Numbered from the stretch's first letter, positions 45,557 through 54,600 are shown. The stretch is 64,000 nt of DNA from Mycolicibacterium vinylchloridicum (GCF_013404075.1 NZ_JACBJQ010000001.1:1-64000), one strand, 5' to 3'. A program made the numbers and translations. Notes: generated by a model not told the origin, from the sequence alone.

Positions 45557-46912
45557 GTGAGCATCGGTCGCAAGGAGGCCATCGCGGTCACCGTCGGCGT
45601 GCTGCTGGTGGCCGCGGCCTTCGTGGTTCCGCACCTGCACCTGGGCATCGTCACTCCGCTGATCAACAGCACCCCGGAACAGATCAAGAGCTTCGCCGAC
45701 GCCGCGCCGATCTTCGGCTGGTGGAATGCCCATGTCGGTTGGGGCACGCTGCCGGCGATCCTGATCGGCGCGGCGGCCGTGGTGTGGGGATCCGCTGTCG
45801 CGACACGGCTGTCCTGGCGGACGCTGACGCTGACGGTGTGGGCGACGTCGTTCTCGTGGGCGTTCGCACTGGCGATGATCGACGGCTGGCAGCGCGGCTT
45901 CGCCGGCCGGCTCACCGCCCGCCACGAGTATCTACGCCAGGTACCGACGATCACCGACATCCCCGAGGCCGTCCGCACCTTCTCCAGCCGAATCCTGGAT
46001 TTCCAACCGAATTCGTGGATCACCCACGTCTCCGGCCATCCGCCCGGCGCGCTGCTGACGTTTGTCTGGCTCGACCGGATCGGACTGGGCGGCGGCGCGT
46101 GGGCAGGTCTGTGGTGCCTGCTGTTCGGCTCATCTGCCGCGGCGGCGGTGCTCGTCGCCGTTCGCGCCCTGGGCAGCGAGCAGACCGCCCGGCTGGCGGC
46201 GCCGTTCGTCGCGGTGGCGCCGACCGCGATCTGGATCGCGGTGTCCGCCGACGGCTACTTCACGGGTGTGGCGGCGTGGGGTATCGCATTGCTGGCCTTG
46301 GCGGTCCGCCGAGCCGTTCGCTGGCCGGTCCTGGCCGCCATCGCCGCCGGCCTGGTGCTGGGCTGGGCGATCTTCCTGAACTACGGACTGGCATTGATGG
46401 CCATTCCGGCGGTGGCCGTGCTGGTCTGTGCGGCGAACTGGCGCGACGCGGTTCGCACGTTGGTTCCCGCGGTGCTGGGTGCGTGCGCGGTCGCTGGCGT
46501 GTTCGCGGTCGCCGGGTTCTGGTGGTTCGACGGCTATATCCTTGTCCAGCAGCGCTATTGGCAGGGCATCGCGCTGAACCGGCCATTCCAGTACTGGAGC
46601 TGGGCGAACTTCGCGTCAGTGGTGTGCGCGATCGGGTTGGGAAGTGTCGCCGGGATCGGCCGGGTTTTCGACATCGCCGCGATCAGGCGGCGCTCCGGAC
46701 TGCACGTGCTCGTGCTGGCCGCGCTGACGGCGATCCTGTTCGCCGATCTGTCGATGTTGTCCAAGGCTGAGACGGAGCGGATCTGGCTACCGTTCGAGGT
46801 CTGGCTGACCGCCGCCGGCGCCTTGCTTCCCGTCCGGGCTCAGCGATGGTGGTTGAGCCTCAACGTGATCGGTGCCCTGTTGCTCAACCACGTCATCCTG
46901 ACGAATTGGTAG
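45557..46912 (+). CDS. Polytopic membrane protein, GT-C-like
   Basis: 451 residues from a GTG at 45557, 43 bp from the divergent cyclase start. About eleven transmembrane helices; the first extracytoplasmic loop contains HEYLRQV and the second HVSGHPPG, an arrangement that recalls GT-C polyprenyl-phosphate-dependent glycosyltransferases. It corresponds to Rv0541c. Substrate unknown; the DPM-like GT2 at 49.7 kb would make a suitable lipid-linked donor, which is inference. The last 126 bp overlap the convergent small membrane protein gene. Confidence 0.85.
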   Translation: MSIGRKEAIAVTVGVLLVAAAFVVPHLHLGIVTPLINSTPEQIKSFADAAPIFGWWNAHVGWGTLPAILIGAAAVVWGSAVATRLSWRTLTLTVWATSFSWAFALAMIDGWQRGFAGRLTARHEYLRQVPTITDIPEAVRTFSSRILDFQPNSWITHVSGHPPGALLTFVWLDRIGLGGGAWAGLWCLLFGSSAAAAVLVAVRALGSEQTARLAAPFVAVAPTAIWIAVSADGYFTGVAAWGIALLALAVRRAVRWPVLAAIAAGLVLGWAIFLNYGLALMAIPAVAVLVCAANWRDAVRTLVPAVLGACAVAGVFAVAGFWWFDGYILVQQRYWQGIALNRPFQYWSWANFASVVCAIGLGSVAGIGRVFDIAAIRRRSGLHVLVLAALTAILFADLSMLSKAETERIWLPFEVWLTAAGALLPVRAQRWWLSLNVIGALLLNHVILTNW

Positions 46913-47305
46913 CACCCGGTCGCCAACCAGGTAGAGCAGTGCAGCACCCCAGACGACGGCCAGCGCGATCCAGAAACCCGCTTGGTAGTCGCGGTCCAGC
47001 ACGGTGGGGTTGTCCAGATGCATTCCCGGCTTGTTGTAGACCGGAATCGCCAGCAGCACAAGGACTACCGTCAGCAACCCGGCGACCAATACCGGCGTCC
47101 ACCACTTGTGCGGGAGCAATCGCCGCCCGGCGAATCCGAGCGCCACACACAGCGGTGCGAACACGGCATCGTGTAGCAGCACACCGATCAGCGCCCACAC
47201 CACGATGCGGATGATCACCTCGGTGGAGTTGTCCACCACCAGCACCACACCGTAGACACCGAGCGCCACTCCGGCCAGCACGAGGATCACTCTCGTCGCG
47301 GTCAC
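46787..47305 (-). CDS. Membrane protein, last gene of the Mo operon
   Basis: 172 residues from a GTG that overlaps the oxidoreductase stop (GTGA). Four transmembrane segments at about 5-25, 30-52, 62-85 and 100-125, then a polar Gly/Gln-rich tail. No conserved enzyme motif is recognised; histidines and a tryptophan cluster near helix three (HKWWTP). The last 126 bp overlap the GT-C-like gene on the opposite strand, so both reading frames are used in that stretch. Confidence 0.8.
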   Translation of the reverse strand: MTATRVILVLAGVALGVYGVVLVVDNSTEVIIRIVVWALIGVLLHDAVFAPLCVALGFAGRRLLPHKWWTPVLVAGLLTVVLVLLAIPVYNKPGMHLDNPTVLDRDYQAGFWIALAVVWGAALLYLVGDRVLPIRQDDVVEQQGTDHVEAQPPSLSPDGKQGAGGGQPDLER

Positions 47306-48435
47306 GGCACCACCTCGATCCTGGTCAGCCACTTCGTCTGCAGCACACCGGGCCTCGTCGGGGCGATCAGCCGGCACGGATAACCGTGGTCGAGGTCGAG
47401 GGTCTGACCGTTGAGTTTCAGAGCGATCAGGGTCTGCGAGTCGCGGGCGTGCCGGGCCGGCAGCACGGTGCGGGAATAGGGCCCAGGAGGCTCCAGCGAG
47501 ATCATCCGCACATCAGAATCCGACGGCGCACCAACGGTTCTGATCAGGTCCGCCAGCACCACGCCGGTCCAGTCGGCGGTGGCGCTCCAGCCCTCGACGC
47601 AGGCGATGGGCAGCCGGTGTGTGGTTTGCGGGAACGCGGCCAGTTCCTCCACGGTGAACGCCTTGGTGGTGGACCCGTTCACCACGGTGAGCCGGTAATC
47701 CGGTGAGCGCGCGCTGCCAAGCACCCCCGCGGCAAACGCCGACCGGTTCACGGGAACACCCTGTGGCCCTTGCCCCGAGCGAGGAGCCAACAGGGAGACG
47801 CGCCGCAGCCAGGGGACCGTCTGCCCGGCGGTGAGAATCGTGGCAGCGCCGACCGCGAGCCAGGTGGCACCCAGCACCGTGCGCCGGCTGGGACCCGTGC
47901 GCGGCAGCTCACCGTTCGGCAGCGCGTCCAGCGGTTCACCCAGCGCTCGGCGGATCACCGGCAATTTCACCCCGATGTGCACCATCACCGCACCGGCGGC
48001 CACATAGGACATCGCGTAGTGACTGGTGGTGAAGAAGAACTTGAACGCATACCACTGCGCGATGTTCATGATGCCGGTGGACAGCTGAAAGATCATGGCG
48101 CCCACCAGAACCAGGATCGAACCTCGCTCGATCTGACGAGTCAACCCGCCGATGATGGGGCGTTCGAAGAGTTTGGGGTAGACCGACCACAACTTGACCA
48201 CCAACAGCGGAATCGCGGCGATACCGGTGATCACGTGCAGGCCCTGGGTCAGCTGGTAGAGCCAGACCGGGCGGGTCGGCCAGAAGAACCAGGGCTGCGG
48301 GTGCTGGATGAAGTGACTGATCAAACCCGTGACGAAGCAGACGGCCACGGCGATACCGAGGGCGAGCCCGACCCGGGCCGTCACTGCTGTACCACGCAAC
48401 GTGGCCTTGTTCGGAGCACTCATCTGCGGAGTCAC
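47302..48435 (-). CDS. Membrane molybdopterin oxidoreductase fused to cytochrome-b-like domain
   Basis: 377 residues from a GTG overlapping the methyltransferase stop. The N-terminal four-helix membrane domain (about 18-165) has candidate haem histidines H67, H139 and H153. A Tat-like SRRTVLG at 183-189 heads a further hydrophobic segment. The C-terminal sulfite-oxidase-fold domain (about 215-375) has the molybdenum-ligand cysteine in IACVEGWS (C259). Electrons could pass from quinol through haem to a periplasmic substrate, or the reverse. It resembles Rv0218 in layout. Substrate unknown. Confidence 0.88.
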   Translation of the reverse strand: MTPQMSAPNKATLRGTAVTARVGLALGIAVAVCFVTGLISHFIQHPQPWFFWPTRPVWLYQLTQGLHVITGIAAIPLLVVKLWSVYPKLFERPIIGGLTRQIERGSILVLVGAMIFQLSTGIMNIAQWYAFKFFFTTSHYAMSYVAAGAVMVHIGVKLPVIRRALGEPLDALPNGELPRTGPSRRTVLGATWLAVGAATILTAGQTVPWLRRVSLLAPRSGQGPQGVPVNRSAFAAGVLGSARSPDYRLTVVNGSTTKAFTVEELAAFPQTTHRLPIACVEGWSATADWTGVVLADLIRTVGAPSDSDVRMISLEPPGPYSRTVLPARHARDSQTLIALKLNGQTLDLDHGYPCRLIAPTRPGVLQTKWLTRIEVVP

Positions 48436-49061
48436 GTCAGCGCGAGTGTAGCGACGACACGCTGGCCGATCTGGTGAATCCCCACCAACGCCAGGCCAAC
48501 TTCTTGTGCCAGAGCGGCAGCGCAGTCGACACCCACCGAGGCCCACTTGAACCAGGGCCCGATGCTGCGCGAGGACTCCAGGCGCACCCACCTGGTGCGC
48601 ACCCCGACCGTGTCCGGATCGAATTCGGCCACGCAATGCCCGCCCGCTCGCAACAGCTCGCCGGCGCGCCGAAGAATGCGGCTTGGATCCCCGGCAAGGC
48701 CGACATTGCCGTCGGCCAGCAGCACCGTCTGCCAGCGGCCGGTGCCCGGCAAGGGTTCGAACACGTCACGCAACAGAGCAGGAGCGCCACTACGTCGCGC
48801 CAGCCGTATCGCCGTCGCCGACTGGTCGACCCCGAGCGCCGGAATCCCACGCTGAACCAGATGGGCCACCAACCGCCCTGGACCGCAACCCAAGTCGATG
48901 GTCGGGCCGTCACACAGTGCGACCACGGCAGCGTCGAACACGGTGTCGGCACCATGGCCGCCCAGCCAGCTGTGCACGGGAAGGCGATGCACCCCGCCGT
49001 CGTCGTGGCGCAGCCAGCATCGTTCGCCGGTCAGCGCGCGGTCGTACAGTTGTCCCAGCAT
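48432..49061 (-). CDS. SAM-dependent methyltransferase
   Basis: 209 residues from an ATG one base after the upstream stop (TGAGATG). Class I Rossmann fold with SAM motif I DLGCGPGR at 56-63 and GVDQSATAIRLA near 81. DGNVGLAGDP near 118 is a further cofactor-loop feature. Acceptor unknown. Coupled on both sides to a DUF2064 protein and a molybdenum oxidoreductase, so the product is presumably modified sequentially. Confidence 0.88.
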   Translation of the reverse strand: MLGQLYDRALTGERCWLRHDDGGVHRLPVHSWLGGHGADTVFDAAVVALCDGPTIDLGCGPGRLVAHLVQRGIPALGVDQSATAIRLARRSGAPALLRDVFEPLPGTGRWQTVLLADGNVGLAGDPSRILRRAGELLRAGGHCVAEFDPDTVGVRTRWVRLESSRSIGPWFKWASVGVDCAAALAQEVGLALVGIHQIGQRVVATLALT

Positions 49062-49062
49062 C

Positions 49063-49740
49063 TCAAAACCCTTGGGTGACTTGGGCGAACCGGCTCGATG
49101 AGAGGCAGGCCGCGCGGACCGGTGAAATGTCGCCGACGGTGTCGACGTCGTGGAGTTCTTCGACAAGGTGCACGGATACGCCTGTGTGCTTCAACGCGGC
49201 AAGCGTTACAGCACCGGTGTCAGGCTGCGACATCGGCACATCGCGCAGACATTCGGCAGTCAGCGGGTCGGCAACCCCGAGCACCCACCAGCCACCATCG
49301 CGGGCCATCCCGAGCAGGGCCGGCACATCCAGCAGCGTGCGAGCGCAATCGGCGAGCAGATCCGGGCGCACTTGTGGGGTGTCCATCCCGATCTGCAGCA
49401 CCGGTTGGGACGACGTGACAGCAGCGGCGTCGGCATGCGCATTGGCCAAGCGCTCGGCGAACCCGTCGCCGCGCTGGTCGATCACGGTGAATTCGGCCAG
49501 CGCATCTCGGATTCGGCGGGCGCAGCTGGCCTGGTCGAGGTCGCCGGTCATCGCGACGACACGGTGGGCGACCGGGGTCTGCGCCACCGCATCGAGAGTG
49601 TCCAGCAAGGCCGCGGCAGCGATATCGGCGGCGACCTGTTCTCCCAACGTCGCCGCAAGTCGGGTCTTGGCGAGTCCGGGAACCGGCGCCTTGGCGACCA
49701 CCAGCACAGTCACCGGGATCGAGCCGGCCGGCGGTGTCAC
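49063..49740 (-). CDS. DUF2064/TIGR04282 nucleotidyl- or glycosyltransferase-like protein
   Basis: 225 residues from a GTG overlapping the GT2 stop. GT-A-like fold: VLVVAKAPVPGLAKTRLA near 12-30, QIGMDTPQV near 112 (the DxD-type position), GGWWVLG near 150. Family members are annotated as glycosyltransferase-like, some in arsenosugar pathways. It corresponds to Rv0540. Function here is unproven; the neighbours suggest activation or transfer of a sugar to the same product as the GT2 enzyme. Confidence 0.88.
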   Translation of the reverse strand: MTPPAGSIPVTVLVVAKAPVPGLAKTRLAATLGEQVAADIAAAALLDTLDAVAQTPVAHRVVAMTGDLDQASCARRIRDALAEFTVIDQRGDGFAERLANAHADAAAVTSSQPVLQIGMDTPQVRPDLLADCARTLLDVPALLGMARDGGWWVLGVADPLTAECLRDVPMSQPDTGAVTLAALKHTGVSVHLVEELHDVDTVGDISPVRAACLSSSRFAQVTQGF

Positions 49741-50393
49741 GAAATCACCTTCCAGAAGTCGACGGCAGCGGTGACGCTTCCTCGCAGCGAGCCGCTCACC
49801 TTCGACCTCCCCCCGGTCCGCGGGCCGTACTCGACGTCGACCTCCACCACGCGCCATCCTGCAGCCGCAGCACGGACCAGTAATTCGAGCGGATACCCCG
49901 AACGCCGGTCGGCGACACCGAGCGTCAGCAACGCCTCACGGTTGGCCACCCGCATCGGCGCGATGTCGTGCACGGCCAGCCCGTGCCGGCGGCGTAGTCG
50001 CCAGCAGACAGCTGCTGTTCCCAACCGTGCATGCCAGGGCCATTTCAGGCCCCGGACGGGTCGGCGGCGGCCGGTCACCATATCGGCGCCGCGCTCCAGT
50101 TCGGCGATCAGACGCGGCAAGTCGGCCGGATCCAGCGAACCATCACCGTCGAGCACCGCGACGACAGGCGCTCGGGCGGCGACCACGCCGGCGTGCACCG
50201 CCGATCCGTAGCCGGGCCGGCTCTCGCTGACCACCTCGGCACCGTGCCGGCGAGCGACCTCGGCGGTGCCGTCGGTGCTGTTGTTGTCAACGACCAGGGC
50301 CTGATAGCCAGTCGGAATGGCGGCGAGCACGGCGGGCAGAGACTCCGCTTCGTTCAGGCATGGCAGCACCACGGTGACCGCACACTCGGGCAT
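49737..50393 (-). CDS. Family 2 glycosyltransferase (DPM-like)
   Basis: A 218-residue GT2 domain from an ATG at 50393: VVLPCLNEAESLP near 8, DNNSTDGT near 36, the metal-binding DGDGSLDP near 82, and GRSKVSG near 195. The size and the C-terminus fit dolichyl/polyprenyl-phosphate-sugar synthases without membrane helices; counterpart of Rv0539. It is the first gene of the five-gene coupled operon and is divergent by 94 bp from a response regulator, probably sharing a control region. Confidence 0.9.
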   Translation of the reverse strand: MPECAVTVVLPCLNEAESLPAVLAAIPTGYQALVVDNNSTDGTAEVARRHGAEVVSESRPGYGSAVHAGVVAARAPVVAVLDGDGSLDPADLPRLIAELERGADMVTGRRRPVRGLKWPWHARLGTAAVCWRLRRRHGLAVHDIAPMRVANREALLTLGVADRRSGYPLELLVRAAAAGWRVVEVDVEYGPRTGGRSKVSGSLRGSVTAAVDFWKVIS

Positions 50394-50487
50394 AACGCCC
50401 AACCTAGCTGCCCGGGCGCGCTCCAGCGCGTGACAAAACAATGACATCGACGCTGGTGACGGCCCCTGTTGGATACGGTGTTGAGCT

Positions 50488-51192
50488 ATGACGGCCAGGG
50501 TCCTGATCGCCGACGACGACACCGTCGTGCGTGACGTGGTGCGCCGCTACCTCGAGCGGGACGGCCTGGAGGTCCGGGTTGCCGGCGACGGCGCCGAAGC
50601 ACTGCGAGTGCTGGGCACCGAGCGAATCGACCTGGCCGTTCTGGACGTCATGATGCCCGGGCCGGACGGCCTGGCCTTGTGCCGAAGCCTGCGCAAGGGC
50701 GGCGATTACAGCGTGTCGGTGATCCTGCTGACCGCGCTCGGCGAGGAGGACGACCGTATCGCCGGTCTGGAGGCCGGCGCCGACGACTATCTGACCAAAC
50801 CGTTCAGCCCGCGCGAGCTGGCGCTGCGGGTTCGTTCGGTGTTGAGGCGAGCGCCCTCACCGGCAGCGGCGCTGCCGCTGGAGATCTCGATGGGTGATCT
50901 GTTGGTGGCAACCGCAGCGCGGACCGTGTACGCCGCGGGCAGACCGGTGGGATTGACCAACCGCGAATTCGATCTGCTGATCTTCTTCCTGACACATCCC
51001 GACACGGTGTTCTCTCGCGAAGACCTGCTGCAGTTGGTGTGGCGCTGGGAATTCGGCGACTTGTCGACGGTCACCGTGCACGTCAAGCGGTTAAGGTCCA
51101 AACTTGGTGAGCACCACCGCCTGCAAACCGTCTGGGGACGTGGGTATCTGTGGCTCGGAGACGACCGTCGGGGTGATCATGCCGCCGAATGA
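50488..51192 (+). CDS. OmpR/PhoB-family response regulator
   Basis: A 234-residue two-component regulator. Receiver domain (1-120): acidic pocket DDD at 9-11, phospho-acceptor D53 in AVLDVMMPG, Thr in LLTALG near 81 and Lys in LTKPF near 103. Winged-helix DNA-binding domain (about 130-230) ends with VWGRGYLW. The stop overlaps the kinase start region. It lies 94 bp from the divergent GT2-Mo operon, its most obvious target. I could not assign it to a named mycobacterial system. Confidence 0.92.
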   Translation: MTARVLIADDDTVVRDVVRRYLERDGLEVRVAGDGAEALRVLGTERIDLAVLDVMMPGPDGLALCRSLRKGGDYSVSVILLTALGEEDDRIAGLEAGADDYLTKPFSPRELALRVRSVLRRAPSPAAALPLEISMGDLLVATAARTVYAAGRPVGLTNREFDLLIFFLTHPDTVFSREDLLQLVWRWEFGDLSTVTVHVKRLRSKLGEHHRLQTVWGRGYLWLGDDRRGDHAAE

Positions 51193-52201
51193 CCTCGCCC
51201 GGATGGCGATGCTCGCACTGGCCTGTTCCCTGCCCGTTGTTCTGCTCGGCGCGTTGGTGATCCGGCTGGCCCGGTCATGGTCGATGACGGTCACGATGGC
51301 GGTGCTGGTGCTGATCCCGACGCTGGCGACACTGACCGGGGTACTGGGTGCCAGTGGGTTCATGATCACCAGCACGTTCGCCTCAATTGCCGTCGTGCTG
51401 TTCATCGTGGCGATCGTGACAGTTCCCGCGGCGGTGATGCTATCCCGCTACCAGGCCCGGAGAACAGTGTGGGAAAAAGAGATTCGCGACTCCGAGCGGA
51501 TGGCCGAACAGTCCCGGCGGCAGCTGGTGGCATTCGTCAGCCATGACCTGCGCACCCCGCTGGCCGGGATCCGGGCACTCGCCGAGGCCATCGCGGACGG
51601 GGTGGTCGTCAACGGCGAAGTGCGGGTGCAGGCCAAGAACATCGAGCACGAATCGATCCGGCTCTCCGAGATGGTCGATGACCTGTTCGAGATGTCGAAG
51701 ATCAACGCCGGTGCAGTACAAGCCCCTTACGAGAAGGTGGCGCTCGACGAGGTGGTCGATGATGTGATTGCCGCGCACAGGATCGCCGCCGAACGCGCCG
51801 GCGTGAACTTGGCCGCATCAGTGCCTGCCGAACCTGTTCGGGTGATGGGCAGTGACCGCGCCCTGGTACGGGTGCTGTCCAATCTGGTGGCCAACGCGAT
51901 CGCGCATACACCGTCGGGCGGGACGGTGACACTGGCGCTCGGGACGGATGCCGAGGCAGCGTGGGCGCGGGTGGACGATACCGGGGTCGGGATCGACGAG
52001 GCCGACCTGCCGCGGGTCTTCGACGTGGCCTACCGTGGCTCGAATAGTCGTGTTCCGCGCGAGGATTCGTCGCTCCCGAGCGGGTCAGGGCTGGGATTGG
52101 CGATCGCGGCGGGTTTGGTGCAGGCCCACCGGGGCACACTGTCGGCGCACAACACCGAACATGGCGCACGGTTCGAGGTCCGGCTGCCGCACTCGGATTG
52201 A
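51179..52201 (+). CDS. Sensor histidine kinase
   Basis: 340 residues from an ATG at 51179, overlapping the regulator by 14 bp; a GTG two codons earlier is possible. Two transmembrane segments (about 10-30 and 35-85, the second perhaps two helices) have almost no periplasmic loop, so the stimulus is probably within the membrane. The phospho-acceptor His lies in SHDLRTPLAG (H122), with N box near 235 and G1 box DTGVGI near 265, G2 GSGLGLAI near 300. It partners the response regulator. Confidence 0.92.
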   Translation: MPPNDLARMAMLALACSLPVVLLGALVIRLARSWSMTVTMAVLVLIPTLATLTGVLGASGFMITSTFASIAVVLFIVAIVTVPAAVMLSRYQARRTVWEKEIRDSERMAEQSRRQLVAFVSHDLRTPLAGIRALAEAIADGVVVNGEVRVQAKNIEHESIRLSEMVDDLFEMSKINAGAVQAPYEKVALDEVVDDVIAAHRIAAERAGVNLAASVPAEPVRVMGSDRALVRVLSNLVANAIAHTPSGGTVTLALGTDAEAAWARVDDTGVGIDEADLPRVFDVAYRGSNSRVPREDSSLPSGSGLGLAIAAGLVQAHRGTLSAHNTEHGARFEVRLPHSD

Positions 52202-52248
52202 TCATCGGTAGCCTCGACCGAGTTGGTGGTGTCTGAAGGGAGATTGAC

Positions 52249-52869
52249 ATGTCGGTGGCCCAACGCGAACGCGCTGCCCTGATCGCCGCCCTGCGTGAAG
52301 TCGGGCCCGACGCACCGACTCTGTGCGCCGGCTGGGATGCCCGAGATCTGGCCGCGCACTTGATGGTTCGCGAGTATCGGGTGGACGCCGCACCGGGCAT
52401 CCTCATCCCCCGCTTCGCCGGGCACACCGCGCGTGTCCAGGACGACGTGGCCGAACACACCGACTGGGACGTTCTGGTGGACAAGGTGGCGGCGGGGCCA
52501 CCGCTCTATTCGCCGCTCAAGCTTGTCGATTCGGTGGCCAATGTTGCCGAGATGTTCATCCACCACGAGGACATTCGCCGGGCCCAGCCGAACTGGGAAC
52601 CACGGACGCTGGACGCCGACCTGGCCGGCAGGCTTCGCCGCACCCTCGGCATGATGGGCCGGCTCACCCTGGCGAAGATGCCCGCCCGGGTGCAGTTGCG
52701 CACACCCGACGGCGAGACGTTACTGGTCGCCGGGCGCGGCCCGGCCGTGACGGTGACCGGTGCCCCCCAGGAATTGCTGCTGTTCGCTACCGGGCGGCTG
52801 GCCCAGGTCGACTTCAGCGGTGATGCCGCGGCGGTCAAGGCCGTGCAGGACGCCCCCAAGGGGCTGTAG
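52249..52869 (+). CDS. TIGR03085-family DinB/maleylpyruvate-isomerase-like protein
   Basis: A 206-residue protein. The N-terminal helical bundle has the mycothiol-dependent-enzyme pattern: PTLCAGWDARDLAAHL near 24-40 and FIHHEDIRRA near 105, whose histidines could bind metal. The C-terminal part is a small SCP2-like domain. The family is common in actinobacteria; catalysis by mycothiol-dependent isomerisation or thiol transfer is inferred from the fold only. It ends 1 bp before the convergent NMO-like gene stop. Confidence 0.85.
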   Translation: MSVAQRERAALIAALREVGPDAPTLCAGWDARDLAAHLMVREYRVDAAPGILIPRFAGHTARVQDDVAEHTDWDVLVDKVAAGPPLYSPLKLVDSVANVAEMFIHHEDIRRAQPNWEPRTLDADLAGRLRRTLGMMGRLTLAKMPARVQLRTPDGETLLVAGRGPAVTVTGAPQELLLFATGRLAQVDFSGDAAAVKAVQDAPKGL

Positions 52870-52870
52870 A

Positions 52871-53992
52871 TCAGTCGAGCGAGCGGCTCAACCGCTCGGC
52901 AGCGGCGAGGTAGTCCTCGATGAACTCCAAGACCACTTCACGGGCGGGCTTGACCTTGTTCATCATGCCCACGCCCTGGCCGACGAAGTAGGTCGCCAGC
53001 GCCTGCGCCCCGGGATGACCGCCCTCGGCCAGCTTGTCGATCCGGCGCAGGACCGGTTCGGCGATCATGGACTGCAAAGGCAACGGAAGCGGCTGCCGAC
53101 CGCCCTCATGGGGCGCCCACGCATCGGTCCAATCCGAAACCAGTTGCCGTGACGGCTTTCCGGTGCGTCCCGCCGACCGGACGGTATCGCGCGACGTCGC
53201 GGCCAAGAACTTCTGCACGGTGTGCGGAGCGGTCTCGGCCTCCTCGGTGGTCAGCCACACCGATCCCGTCCACGCGCCGGCGGCACCGAGCGCCACCGAT
53301 GCGGCCATCTGCCGACCGGTCACGATCCCGCCTGCCGCCAGCACGGGTACTTCGCGAATCGGTTTGATCGCCTCGATCACCTCGGGAATGAGTACCAGCG
53401 TCGTCACCTCACCACAGTGCCCGCCGGCCTCGGTGCCCTGCGCGACGATCAGGTCCACACCCGCGTTGACCTGTTTGATGGCGTGTTCCTTGGCGCCGAC
53501 GAGGGCGGCAACCGGAATGCCGGTCTGCTTGCCGGCCTCGATCATGTAGTCGGGCGGAACACCAAGTGCGTTGGCCATCAACTTGATCGGATGATCGAGC
53601 GCGACTTCGAGCAGGCTCGCGCCGGTGTCCCCGCTCAGCGACGACGCGGCCACCCGCGGTTGGTCGCTGATGTCGATATCGTGTGCGGCCAGCAGCTCGT
53701 CGATGAAACCGCGGAAGTCGTCCGGGATGCGCTCGGCGAGCTGACCGAACGACAGGTTCTCACCCTTGCCCTCGAACTTCGCCGGCACGATGATGTCGAC
53801 ACCGTAAGGCTTGCCCTTCACCTGCTCGTCGATCCAGCTGAGCTCCTGGTCGAGCTGATCGGGGGTGAATGCGGTGCCGCCCAGCACGCCGAAGCCGCCG
53901 GCGTTGGTCACCGCAGCGACGACGTCGCGGCAGTGGCTGAAGGCGAACAAGGGGAACTCGATGCCGAACTGGTCGCAGATCTCGGTCTTCAC
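52871..53992 (-). CDS. Nitronate monooxygenase-like FMN oxidoreductase
   Basis: 373 residues from a GTG at 53992 giving VKTEICDQFGIEFP, the usual N-terminus. TIM-barrel with FMN phosphate site near AAGGIVTGRQM (about 225-235), AQGTEAGGHCGEV near 190 with the conserved histidine, GGFGVLGG near 33. Called 2-nitropropane dioxygenase or nitronate monooxygenase in databases; many mycobacterial copies have unknown substrates. The next same-strand gene upstream is ahpD, 72 bp away. Confidence 0.88.
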   Translation of the reverse strand: MKTEICDQFGIEFPLFAFSHCRDVVAAVTNAGGFGVLGGTAFTPDQLDQELSWIDEQVKGKPYGVDIIVPAKFEGKGENLSFGQLAERIPDDFRGFIDELLAAHDIDISDQPRVAASSLSGDTGASLLEVALDHPIKLMANALGVPPDYMIEAGKQTGIPVAALVGAKEHAIKQVNAGVDLIVAQGTEAGGHCGEVTTLVLIPEVIEAIKPIREVPVLAAGGIVTGRQMAASVALGAAGAWTGSVWLTTEEAETAPHTVQKFLAATSRDTVRSAGRTGKPSRQLVSDWTDAWAPHEGGRQPLPLPLQSMIAEPVLRRIDKLAEGGHPGAQALATYFVGQGVGMMNKVKPAREVVLEFIEDYLAAAERLSRSLD

Positions 53993-54064
53993 CAGCCCAG
54001 TATGCGCCCGGCCTCCTTCCCGACCAACCACCGGGTTGGGAAGGGGCCGAACACCTGGATCCGG

Positions 54065-54598
54065 TCAGGCGGTGGCCAGCGCCTCCGTCGCGACGAGCGC
54101 CTGCGCGACCCCGGACACGATCGCCGCCAGCCGGATGGCCTCGAAGATCACCGTCCGCGACACCTCGGCGTCCCGGAGCTCCTTTTCGTGAGCGGCCAGA
54201 CACTGATCGCATCCGTTGATCGCCGACACCGCGAGTGACCACAGCTCGAAATCTGCTTTGGCTACACCGGGATTGGCGATGATGTTCATCCGCAGACCAG
54301 CCCGCAGGTCGTCATAACGACCGTCGAGCTGGTGGCGGGTGCGGTAGAACACATTGTTCATCCCCATGACGGCGGCAGCACCCAGGGCGGCGTGATAGGC
54401 CTCCTCCGACAACACGTCCAGGGCGTCCTCGGAGACCTCGCGCAGCAGCCGTTCGGATTTGGTCGCCGCGGCAGTGGCCACCAGCGCGCCCCACAACTGC
54501 TGTTCGGTCAGCTCGGTCGAGCGGGCGATACTGCCCAGATTGAGCTTGAGATCCTTGGCGTACTCGGGCAAGGCCTCCTTGATGGCGTCGATGCTCAC
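54065..54598 (-). CDS. ahpD: Alkylhydroperoxidase AhpD
   Basis: A 177-residue cytosolic all-helical thiol enzyme. The CxxC pair is C130 and C133 with H137 in [16 protein letters not shown], at the numbering of M. tuberculosis AhpD. It reduces AhpC using electrons delivered by lipoylated SucB/Lpd and has weak peroxidase activity of its own. The GTG at 54598 gives the standard length and lies 2 bp after ahpC stop, so the two are one operon. Confidence 0.95.
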   Translation of the reverse strand: MSIDAIKEALPEYAKDLKLNLGSIARSTELTEQQLWGALVATAAATKSERLLREVSEDALDVLSEEAYHAALGAAAVMGMNNVFYRTRHQLDGRYDDLRAGLRMNIIANPGVAKADFELWSLAVSAINGCDQCLAAHEKELRDAEVSRTVIFEAIRLAAIVSGVAQALVATEALATA

Positions 54599-54600
54599 GG

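Noticed and set aside
45514-46023. Upstream extension of the cyclase-ATPase frame to an ATG at 46023
   Set aside because: The extra residues lie opposite the conserved start of the divergent membrane protein and show no cyclase-related sequence.
44722-46770. 682-codon plus-strand frame across the cyclase-ATPase and GT-C-like genes
   Set aside because: Arg/Gly-rich translation with no domain; both real genes are recognised in other frames.
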